DNA from: RHKX01 sp041393495
GTDB taxonomy: Bacteria > Actinomycetota > Thermoleophilia > Solirubrobacterales > 70-9
Direction of reading: 5' to 3'
DNA: 64,000 nucleotides
Assembly (NCBI GenBank): GCA_041393495.1
Contig: JAWKKA010000001.1
Coordinates: forward strand, 62,001 to 126,000
Below are positions 27,082-33,823 of the stretch, piece by piece (position 1 is the first letter of the stretch; each line of letters begins with the position of its first letter). The position numbers and the translations under genes were made by a program. The notes under the pieces are model-generated. The model was not told where the DNA came from. It was given only the letters and a program-made list of their open reading frames with translations, and did no database searches.

Positions 27082-27154
27082 TGGCGAGGGCCGGAATCGA
27101 ACCGGCGACACCACGATTTTCAGTCGTGTGCTCTACCAACTGAGCTACCTCGCC
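27082..27154 (-). tRNA. tRNA-Phe (GAA)
   Basis: The 73-nt gene folds into a standard cloverleaf. Acceptor GGCGAGG pairs with CCTCGCC, the anticodon stem is ACGACTGAAAATCGT with loop CTGAAAA, and the T arm is CCGGTTCGATTCCGG. The anticodon GAA reads Phe. The 3' CCA is not encoded. The DNA beyond the 3' end (27050-27080) is unusually A+T-rich (GTACGTAC, GTAGTAGTAG). Confidence 0.97.
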
Positions 27155-27321
27155 CCAGTCGGTCGGTAAGGCTACCTGGGGTCGGCCCGACGGGATCAGA
27201 TCGCCGCGGCGGCGGGCGCTCGTGTCAGTAGCGACCACCGATGACGCAGCGTGAGCGATGCCGATGACGCGATGGTCGGCGTGCTCCAGACTTGGGTACT
27301 GCACTCCCAGAGGAGGATGCG

Positions 27322-27372
27322 ATGAGGCCCTGTCCAGCGCACGCAGAGATCGCCCGGTCGCGATGCCGTTGA
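27322..27372 (+). CDS. Possible 16-aa leader ORF overlapping the phosphoribosyltransferase start
   Basis: A perfect AGGAGG (27311-27316) is followed by ATG 27322, giving MRPCPAHAEIARSRCR and TGA at 27370-27372. The stop overlaps ATG 27363 of the next gene, which has no Shine-Dalgarno of its own. This geometry suits translational coupling. It could instead be the true N-terminus with a missing base. Confidence 0.3.
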   Translation: MRPCPAHAEIARSRCR

Positions 27373-28718
27373 CCCGCCGCAGCACCTTCAGCGACCGCCG
27401 CCAGGCGGGGCGGATGCTCGCCGCACGGCTGACCGAGATGGACGTCGGCGACCCGGTCGTGATCGGGCTGCCGCGCGGCGGCGTCCCCGTCGCCTACGAG
27501 GTCGCCAGGGCGCTGCGGGCGCCGCTCGACGTCGGGCTCGTCCGCAAGCTCGGCCATCCGAATCAACCGGAGCTCGGCCTCGGCGCGATCGGCGAGGACG
27601 GCGTCGTCGCGGTCGATGAGCGCGCGCTCGCGGCGTTCGGGATCACCCGCGAGCAGCTCGAGCCGATCGCCAGCCGTGAGGCCGAGGAGCTCGACCGCCG
27701 CCGTCGCCTCTACCGGGGCGATCGCCCGCCGGTGCCGGTCCGGGGCCGAACCGTGATCGTCGTCGATGACGGGATCGCGACCGGGGTCACCGCCTCGGCG
27801 GCGTCGCGGGTGCTGAAGGCGCAGGGAGCGAGCAAGGTGATCCTCGCCGTCCCGGTCTGCCCGGAGGGCACGCCGGAGCGGCTCGACGGCGGCATCGACC
27901 AGATCGTCACCCTCGCGGCGCCCCGCAACTTCAGCAGCGTCGGCGCCTGGTACGAGGACTTCTCGCAGACCAGGGACGACGAGGTCATCGCGCTGCTGGA
28001 GGACGCGCGCGGGCACGAGCCGCCCCGAGGCGACGATCCGGTCGATGGCTCCGGCGAGGTCACGATCCCGACCGCCGATGGCGAGCAGCTCGGCGGGATG
28101 CTGAGGCTGCCGCCCGATCCGATCGGCTTGGTCGTCTTCGTCCACGGCAGCGGCTCGAGCCGGCACAGCCCCCGCAACAACTCGGTCGCCCGCTACCTCG
28201 ATGGACGCGGCTTCGCGACGCTGCTCTTCGACCTGCTGACCCCGGCCGAGGCCGCCGACCGCCGCAACGTCTTCGATATCGACCTGCTGACCCGACGGCT
28301 GGGCGACGCGATCCACTGGGCGCGCCGCCAGGAGGCGCTCGCGCGGCTGCCGGTGGCGGCGTTCGGCGCCTCGACCGGCGCCGCGGCCGCCCTCAAGGCC
28401 GCCGCCGAGACCGCGAGCGGGGTCGGCGCCGTCGTCTCGCGGGGCGGCCGTCCCGACCTCGCCGGCGCGGCGCTCGGTCACGTCACCGTGCCGGTCCTGC
28501 TGATCGTCGGTGGCCGCGACACCGAGGTCCTGGCGCTCAACAAGGGAGCCGCCGCGGAGCTCGCCGGCCCGTGCCAGCTCGCCGTCGTCCCCGGCGCCGG
28601 GCACCTCTTCGAGGAGCCCGGCACGCTCGCCCGGGCGGCGCGGCTCGCCGCCGATTTCCTCGAGATCCGGATCGCCGAGGGTGACGCTGCCTTCCGGGCC
28701 GCCGGTGGGGCGCGATGA
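27363..28718 (+). CDS. Fused phosphoribosyltransferase and alpha/beta-hydrolase
   Basis: The N-terminal half (about residues 5-215) is a type I phosphoribosyltransferase with the PRPP loop TVIVVDDGIATGVTA. The C-terminal half is a dienelactone-hydrolase-like fold with VVFVHGSGSSRH, nucleophile motif AFGASTGAAAAL, IVGGRDTEVL and GAGHLFEEP. Both active sites look complete. In other bacteria this fusion is found beside erythromycin-esterase-like proteins, as it is here (ATGA overlap). The reaction is not known. ATG 27363 places the domain start correctly; the frame is open from 27258. Confidence 0.85.
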   Translation: MPLTRRSTFSDRRQAGRMLAARLTEMDVGDPVVIGLPRGGVPVAYEVARALRAPLDVGLVRKLGHPNQPELGLGAIGEDGVVAVDERALAAFGITREQLEPIASREAEELDRRRRLYRGDRPPVPVRGRTVIVVDDGIATGVTASAASRVLKAQGASKVILAVPVCPEGTPERLDGGIDQIVTLAAPRNFSSVGAWYEDFSQTRDDEVIALLEDARGHEPPRGDDPVDGSGEVTIPTADGEQLGGMLRLPPDPIGLVVFVHGSGSSRHSPRNNSVARYLDGRGFATLLFDLLTPAEAADRRNVFDIDLLTRRLGDAIHWARRQEALARLPVAAFGASTGAAAALKAAAETASGVGAVVSRGGRPDLAGAALGHVTVPVLLIVGGRDTEVLALNKGAAAELAGPCQLAVVPGAGHLFEEPGTLARAARLAADFLEIRIAEGDAAFRAAGGAR

Positions 28719-30061
28719 GCATCGGCGCCGTCTCCCGTACCGACCCGGAGGCGGCCGCGGAGCTGATCGCCTCCGAGGCGCACCCCGTCAGCGGCGCTCC
28801 CGGCGACTACGACGGCCTGATCGAGGCGATCGGTGACGCCCGCGTCGTCCTGATCGGCGAGGCGACGCACGGGACGCACGAGTTCTATCGCCACCGGGCG
28901 GTGATCACGAAGCGGCTGATCGAGGAGAAGGGATTCAGCGCGGTCGCCGTCGAGGCCGACTGGCCCGACGCCTACCGGGTCAACCGCTGGGTCCATGGCG
29001 CCGACGACGACCCCGACGCCGAGCGCGCCCTCGGCGGCTTCGAGCGCTTCCCGACCTGGATGTGGCGCAATGCCGACGTGCTCGACTTCGTCGGCTGGCT
29101 TCGCTCCCACAACGAGCGCGCCGCGCTGCCGACCGGCTTCTACGGGCTCGACCTCTACAGCCTCTACCGCTCGGTCGCGGCCGTCATCGACTATCTCGAG
29201 CGCATCGACCCTCCCGCCGCGGCCCGGGCGCGGGAGCGCTACTCGTGCCTGGACCGTTTCGAGGAGAGCCAGGCGTACGGATACGCGGCGGCGCGCGGGC
29301 TGACACCGTCCTGTCAGCAGGGCGTCCTGCACCAGCTCCTCGACCTGCGACAGACCGGGGAGGCCTACCTGCGCCGCGACGGCATCGCCGCCGAGGACGA
29401 GCAGTTCTACGCCGAGGAGAACGCCCGGCTGGTGGTCGCCGCCGAGGAGTACTACCGGTCGATGTTCACCGGGCCGGTCTCGTCGTGGAACCTGCGCGAC
29501 AGCCACATGGCGGGGACGCTCGAACGGCTGATCGCGCATCTCGAGGCCCGCGGCCGCTCACGCACGGTCGTCTGGGCCCACAACTCGCACGTCGGCGATG
29601 CCCGGCGGACGTCGATGGGGCTGCGCGGCGAGCACAACATCGGCCAACTCGCCCGCGAGCGATACGGCCTCGGCGCAGTCCTGATCGGGCTCACGACCTG
29701 CACCGGGACCGTCAGCGCCGCCTCCGACTGGGGCGCGGCGGTCGAGCGCAAGCGGGTTCGCCCGCCCCGCGACGACAGCGTCGAGGCGATCTTCGGGGCG
29801 GTCGGCCACGACGCCTTCTGGCTACGCCTCCGCGACGATGGCCGCGCCGCCGGGGAGCTCTTCGCGCCGCGTCTCGAGCGCGCGATCGGCGTCATCTACC
29901 GACCCGAGAACGAGCTCGCCAGCCACTACTTCGAGGCCCACCTGTCCGAGCAGTTCGACTACGTGGTCCACTTCGACGAGACCCGCGCGGTCGAGCCGCT
30001 CGAGCGGACCGTCGAGTGGCAGCGCGGCGAGCCTCCCGAGACCTATCCGACCGCGCTCTGA
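28715..30061 (+). CDS. Erythromycin esterase-like protein
   Basis: The 448-aa product matches the EreA/EreB superfamily: VVLIGEATHGTHEFYRHR (catalytic His), VAVEADWPDAYRVN, WAHNSHVGDAR and YGLGAVLIGLTTCTGT. Characterised members open the lactone of macrolides, but the family is broad and many members are not resistance enzymes. Overlapping the phosphoribosyltransferase/hydrolase stop by four bases, it is translated from the same mRNA. A shared role in detoxification or small-molecule modification is inferred; macrolide resistance is not established. Confidence 0.85.
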   Translation: MSIGAVSRTDPEAAAELIASEAHPVSGAPGDYDGLIEAIGDARVVLIGEATHGTHEFYRHRAVITKRLIEEKGFSAVAVEADWPDAYRVNRWVHGADDDPDAERALGGFERFPTWMWRNADVLDFVGWLRSHNERAALPTGFYGLDLYSLYRSVAAVIDYLERIDPPAAARARERYSCLDRFEESQAYGYAAARGLTPSCQQGVLHQLLDLRQTGEAYLRRDGIAAEDEQFYAEENARLVVAAEEYYRSMFTGPVSSWNLRDSHMAGTLERLIAHLEARGRSRTVVWAHNSHVGDARRTSMGLRGEHNIGQLARERYGLGAVLIGLTTCTGTVSAASDWGAAVERKRVRPPRDDSVEAIFGAVGHDAFWLRLRDDGRAAGELFAPRLERAIGVIYRPENELASHYFEAHLSEQFDYVVHFDETRAVEPLERTVEWQRGEPPETYPTAL

Positions 30062-30067
30062 GCGGCG

Positions 30068-31288
30068 ATGGCGAGCGCGACGCAGGACGGGATCAGCAGG
30101 CCGGCCCAGCAAGCCGGCGCGGGGCCGATGCACGCCAGCTTCAGCCTCGGCCGCTGGGCCGGGGTCGAGATCGGCGTCAACTGGAGCTGGGCCGTGATCT
30201 TCCTGCTGATCTGCTGGTCGCTGGCGGCGGTCGTCTTCCCCGAAGGGGCCCCCGGCCTCAGCACCGGGGCCTACATCGCGATGGCGGCGGTCGGCGCGGC
30301 CCTGTTCTTCGGCTCGTTGCTCCTGCACGAGCTCGGCCACGCGGTCGTCGCCCGCCGCGAGGGAATGGAGATCGACGGGATCGTGCTCTGGCTGTTCGGC
30401 GGGGTCGCCAAGTTCAAGGGCCTGTTCCCGTCCGCCGGCGCCGAGTTCCGGATCGCGATCGCCGGCCCGCTCGTCAGCCTCCTGATCGGCGTGACGATGC
30501 TGGGGCTGTCGACGGCGCCGCTGCCCGACGCCGTCGAGGTCGTCGTCGCCTGGCTCGGCAGCATCAACATCATCCTGCTCGTCTTCAACATGCTCCCGGC
30601 GCTGCCGCTCGACGGCGGCCGGGTCTTCCGGTCGCTGCTGTGGAAGCGGACCGGCGACTTCACGAGGGCGACGCAGATCGCCGGCTCGGTCGGCCGGTTC
30701 TTCGGCCAGGCGATGATCGCCGGCGGGATCCTGCTCGTGTTCGTGGCGGGCGCCCCCGGCGGCCTCTGGCTGGCGCTGATCGGCTGGTTTCTGATCGCGG
30801 CGGCGACCGCGGAGACGCGGATGGCGACGATCGCGGTGGCGCTCGGCCCGCTGCGGGTGGCGGACGCGATGGCGACGGCCCCGGTCGTTGCGCCCGCCGG
30901 CGCGACCGTGGCGGAGTTCATCGAGACGCGCTTCAGCGGCAGCCGCCACGCTGCCTACCCGGTGCTCGACGGCGAGCGTGTCGTCGGCATGCTCGGCTTC
31001 CGCGACCTGACCGCGATCCCGACCTCGCAGTGGGATGACACCAGGATCGCCGCGGTCGCACGACCGATGGGGAGGGTGCTCGTGCTCGCCCCGGACGTGA
31101 ACCTCGGGGACGCCACCGTCGAGCTCGTCCAGAACGACCTCGGTCGGGCGCTGGTCCTCGAGGAGGACCGCCTCGTCGGGCTGCTCTCGATGACCGATGT
31201 CTCGCGGCTGATCGAGCTTCGAACCGGATCGGGCTCGGGCCGCTCCGATGCGGCGCCGCTCGGTGGCGCCGCGCCGCTTCGTCAGTAA
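30068..31288 (+). CDS. Site-2 protease family (M50) metalloprotease with CBS domains
   Basis: The 406-aa membrane protein has about six TM helices, the zinc motif LLHELGHAVVARR near residue 95, and LPALPLDGGRVFRSLLW carrying the third ligand Asp. Two CBS-type repeats follow (from VADAMATAPVVAPAGATV), which in this family bind nucleotides and could tune activity. It would cut a TM helix in the membrane, typically an anti-sigma factor or signal peptide; no substrate is apparent nearby. It starts six bases after the esterase gene and so probably shares its operon. Confidence 0.9.
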   Translation: MASATQDGISRPAQQAGAGPMHASFSLGRWAGVEIGVNWSWAVIFLLICWSLAAVVFPEGAPGLSTGAYIAMAAVGAALFFGSLLLHELGHAVVARREGMEIDGIVLWLFGGVAKFKGLFPSAGAEFRIAIAGPLVSLLIGVTMLGLSTAPLPDAVEVVVAWLGSINIILLVFNMLPALPLDGGRVFRSLLWKRTGDFTRATQIAGSVGRFFGQAMIAGGILLVFVAGAPGGLWLALIGWFLIAAATAETRMATIAVALGPLRVADAMATAPVVAPAGATVAEFIETRFSGSRHAAYPVLDGERVVGMLGFRDLTAIPTSQWDDTRIAAVARPMGRVLVLAPDVNLGDATVELVQNDLGRALVLEEDRLVGLLSMTDVSRLIELRTGSGSGRSDAAPLGGAAPLRQ

Positions 31289-31324
31289 TCGCCGCTGCGG
31301 CGCGACCTCTCTCGTGGAGGAACG

Positions 31325-32434
31325 ATGACGAATCGGCAACCAGAGCGGAATGGCGGCGATCGCGGGGGGCGTGGCCGGACGGCGCCGTCCGCACCCATCC
31401 CTACCGTCCCTGCGGCCATGGAGCCGCTGCAGTCACAGCTCGCGGACATCGCCGGCGAAGCTCTTGAGCCCGCCGCCCACCAGGAGCTCGTCAGCCTCGC
31501 CGACGGCGAGCGCGTCGAGGGCTGCTACGCGGTTCGGGAGCGCAGCCGCAGGCCGACCAAGCGGGGTGGGGAGTGGCTGTCGCTACGGATCGCCGACCGC
31601 ACCGCGACCGTCCCCGCGAAGTCCTGGGACGAGATCGATGCCCGCTTCGCGATCGCCGAGCCGGGCACGGTCGTCCATCTCGTCGGCCGCTTCGAGCGCA
31701 ACCCGAAGTGGGGCGATGCGCTGATCATCGAGGCGATCGCGCCGGCCGGCGCCGGCGACTACGAACCCGCCCACCTGCTCGAGACCTCGCCGATCCCGCT
31801 CGAGCGGATGCAGGCGGACCTCGCCGACCTGATCGGCACGATCCAGAACGACGACCTCAGGGAGCTGCTCGGACGGCTGATCGCCCCCGGGGGGGAGCTC
31901 TGGGAGCGGTTCCGCGACGCCCCCGCCGCCAAGCACTTCCACCAGGCCTACCGGCACGGGTTGCTCGAGCACACGCTGTCGGTCGCCCAGGGCGTCAGCG
32001 CCGCGGCGCCGCTGTTCGGCGGCATCGACCGCGACGTCGCGGTCAGCGGCGCGCTCCTGCACGACATCGGCAAGCTCGAGGCCTACAACGACAACCCGCT
32101 CGCGATCGACATGACCGACCTCGGCCGGCTGATCGGCGAGATCCCGCTCGGCTACTACCGCGTCCGCCGCGAGATCGAGTCGATCGAGGGCTTCGACGCC
32201 GATCTCGCCCGGGCCGTGCTGCACATCATCCTCAGCCACCACGGCACCCTCGAGCATGGCTCGCCGGTGACGCCGGCGACGCGCGAGGCCACCCTCGTCC
32301 ACATGATGGACAACCTCGGTGGCAAGCTCGGCAGCTTCGACCGGATCGAGCGGACCCTGGCCGAAGGCCAGACCTGGTCCGGCTTCGACCGCGGGATCGA
32401 CGGCCCGGCCTACTTCCGCGGCCGGGCGGCCTGA
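31325..32434 (+). CDS. OB-fold / HD-domain phosphohydrolase (YhaM-like 3'-5' exoribonuclease)
   Basis: The 369-aa product has an N-terminal OB-fold (ERVEGCYAVRERSRRP ... WLSLRIADRT, residues about 55-140) and a C-terminal HD domain with HGLLEHTLSVAQ and ALLHDIGKLEAYN plus ILSHHGTLEHGSP. OB plus HD is the layout of YhaM/CBF1 exoribonucleases, so RNA or ssDNA trimming is inferred. It differs from YhaM by a Pro/Arg-rich N-terminal extension. ATG 31325 has a good GGAGG upstream. It ends the run of genes begun at 27.3 kb. Confidence 0.85.
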   Translation: MTNRQPERNGGDRGGRGRTAPSAPIPTVPAAMEPLQSQLADIAGEALEPAAHQELVSLADGERVEGCYAVRERSRRPTKRGGEWLSLRIADRTATVPAKSWDEIDARFAIAEPGTVVHLVGRFERNPKWGDALIIEAIAPAGAGDYEPAHLLETSPIPLERMQADLADLIGTIQNDDLRELLGRLIAPGGELWERFRDAPAAKHFHQAYRHGLLEHTLSVAQGVSAAAPLFGGIDRDVAVSGALLHDIGKLEAYNDNPLAIDMTDLGRLIGEIPLGYYRVRREIESIEGFDADLARAVLHIILSHHGTLEHGSPVTPATREATLVHMMDNLGGKLGSFDRIERTLAEGQTWSGFDRGIDGPAYFRGRAA

Positions 32435-32555
32435 GCCCGGCGGACGGCCCGGGCCCGCGCAGCTCGGCGTCCTCGTCGGCTCACGGCCCTGCGGCCGCTT
32501 CGCCTCCTAGGTCCTTGATCTGCACGGGCCCAGGCTCGCCCGGGGCGTTCTCCGC

Positions 32556-32660
32556 CTAGCGCTCCCGGGCGCGCTTGCGGGCGTGCGCCCGGGCGCTTGT
32601 CAGCTCGGGGTCCTGGCGGACGGTGCGGGCAATGAACTGGGCGGTGGCGATGGACAGCAT
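32556..32660 (-). CDS. 34-aa basic peptide ORF divergent from the CGNR regulator
   Basis: ATG 32660 follows AGAGGAAG at a normal distance and has its own strong promoter (TTGACA, 17 bp, TACGGT). It encodes a 34-aa peptide starting MLSIATAQFIARTV and ending ARKRARER, an amphipathic-looking N-terminus and a very basic C-terminus. I do not recognise it. Divergent position and shared operator suggest it is a target of the CGNR protein. Confidence 0.5.
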   Translation of the reverse strand: MLSIATAQFIARTVRQDPELTSARAHARKRARER

Positions 32661-32688
32661 CGGAGCTTCCTCTCTCGTCGGTGGGACA

Positions 32689-32747
32689 GTGACCAGCAAC
32701 AACCGTACAGCGGTTAGCATGACCTGTCAAGTTGAATTGCTGGTCAC
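32689..32747. promoter_or_regulatory. 11-bp inverted repeat spanning divergent promoters (probable operator)
   Basis: GTGACCAGCAA at 32689-32699 is repeated inverted as TTGCTGGTCAC at 32737-32747. A smaller palindrome, AACCG-TACAG-CGGTT, lies between at 32701-32715. The left arm covers the expected start of the minus-strand transcript and the right arm lies in the spacer of the plus-strand promoter, so one regulator could hold both. The CGNR protein is the obvious candidate. Confidence 0.6.
32702..32730 (-). promoter_or_regulatory. Promoter for the 34-aa ORF
   Basis: On the minus strand a consensus TTGACA (32730-32725), exactly 17 bp, then TACGGT (32707-32702). Expected start is near 32695, about 35 nt before the ATG. 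Confidence 0.6.
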
Positions 32748-32760
32748 GGAGCGATACGCT
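32732..32760 (+). promoter_or_regulatory. Leaderless promoter for the CGNR regulator
   Basis: TTGAAT (32732-32737), 17 bp, TACGCT (32755-32760), then six nt to ATG 32767, so transcription should start on the start codon. Confidence 0.6.
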
Positions 32761-32766
32761 CCCGAC

Positions 32767-33348
32767 ATGGATCTGGTCACGCTCAGCCGCTGGCTCGGGG
32801 ACAAGGTCGCCCCCGAGCCGCTGATCGCGGTCCAGGCCTTGGCCAACTCGCATCCCTCCGAGGACCAGGGGGAGCTGCTGCACGATGTCGAGACGACCCG
32901 CTATTGGCTGCTCCGGTTCCGGTTCGGGGCCGACGGGATCGCGGTCACCGAGGCCGATCGCGAGCGCCTGCTCGAGCTTCGCCGCTGCGTCCGGGCGTTG
33001 ATCGACGCGAACATGACCGGCGTTCAGGACGAGGCCGCCAACGCCGAGCTCGCCGCGATCGCCGCCCGCCACCCGGTCTCCGTGCGGGCCGGCCGTGACG
33101 GCCGGCTCGCGCTCGACCTCGAACCGGCCGCCTCGGTCGATGCGCTGATCGCGCAGCTGATCGGCATCGTCCTGCAGGCTCAGATCAACGGCAGCTGGGA
33201 GCGGCTGAAGATCTGCGCCGCCGACAGCTGCCGGTGGGCCTTCTACGACGCCTCGAAGAACCGCGGCGGCCACTGGTGCTCGATGCAGGTCTGCGGCAAC
33301 CGCATGAAGAACCGCGCCTACCGGGAGCGGCGGGCCGCCCGCTCCTGA
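32767..33348 (+). CDS. CGNR zinc-finger transcriptional regulator
   Basis: The 193-aa product has the C-terminal zinc finger with CAADSCRWAFYDASKNRGG and HWCSMQVCGNRMKNRAYRER, containing C-x5-C and C-x4-C-G-N-R. The N-terminal part is the ABATE domain (LANSHPSEDQGELLHDVETT...) thought to bind a small ligand. Such proteins are stress-responsive regulators in actinobacteria. The ATG at 32767 is chosen over upstream in-frame starts because the promoter places transcription start there. It probably represses its own gene and the divergent 34-aa ORF through the inverted repeat. Confidence 0.88.
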   Translation: MDLVTLSRWLGDKVAPEPLIAVQALANSHPSEDQGELLHDVETTRYWLLRFRFGADGIAVTEADRERLLELRRCVRALIDANMTGVQDEAANAELAAIAARHPVSVRAGRDGRLALDLEPAASVDALIAQLIGIVLQAQINGSWERLKICAADSCRWAFYDASKNRGGHWCSMQVCGNRMKNRAYRERRAARS

Positions 33349-33394
33349 TACGGCAGAGGCCGCCGGAGGCCGGGGCGCTCTGGGCGACGGCTCG

Positions 33395-33697
33395 CTATCG
33401 CGCGAAGCGCTCGGCGCACTTCTGCATCTTCGACGCGTTCGGCTGAACGCGCTCGACGCAGGCGAGCACCTTCTCGGCGTCGGTCTTGCCGACGCCGCTC
33501 AGGTTCGGCGGGTTGACGCCGGCGTCGTCGAAGGCACTGTCGATCGAGCTCTCGATGCCGCCGAAGCTGTCGAACGCCTTGTCGATCGTGTTGTTGGTCG
33601 TGTCGAGGATCGGCCGGAGCAGCAGGAAGTAGACGGCGGCGAGGATTCCCACCGTGACGATCAATCGGATCAGGCCGCGAGCCAGCGCCTCGGACAT
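33395..33697 (-). CDS. Membrane-anchored protein of unknown function
   Basis: The 100-aa product has one N-terminal TM helix (GLIRLIVTVGILAAVYFLLL, residues 8-27) and an extracytoplasmic domain of about 70 residues with two Cys near the end (VLACVERVQP, MQKCAERFA) that may form a disulphide. The pattern of Cys spaced with K/R and ending in RFAR recurs in small actinobacterial envelope proteins, but I know no function. A TAGATT box lies nine nt before ATG 33697. It converges on the CGNR gene. Confidence 0.6.
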   Translation of the reverse strand: MSEALARGLIRLIVTVGILAAVYFLLLRPILDTTNNTIDKAFDSFGGIESSIDSAFDDAGVNPPNLSGVGKTDAEKVLACVERVQPNASKMQKCAERFAR

Positions 33698-33811
33698 CTG
33701 CGGTCGAATCTAACCGCAGGCGGCGACGTCGAAGCGCACGGAAGCCGCACCAGAGAGCGCAAACTGCGCAAATCCCGGCCGTCGCAGGCGGGTGCGCGGG
33801 CCGGCGGCAAC

Positions 33812-33817
33812 TATCCT
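33812..33817 (+). promoter_or_regulatory. -10 box (TATCCT) for the WYL regulator, leaderless
   Basis: TATCCT ends six nt before GTG 33824. The usual -35 position holds no consensus, which would fit activator-dependent transcription. Confidence 0.45.
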
Positions 33818-33823
33818 CGGGGC

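Noticed and set aside
28715..30061. Macrolide resistance gene
   Set aside because: The family match is real, but most erythromycin-esterase-like proteins are not resistance enzymes and nothing else here indicates macrolide resistance.
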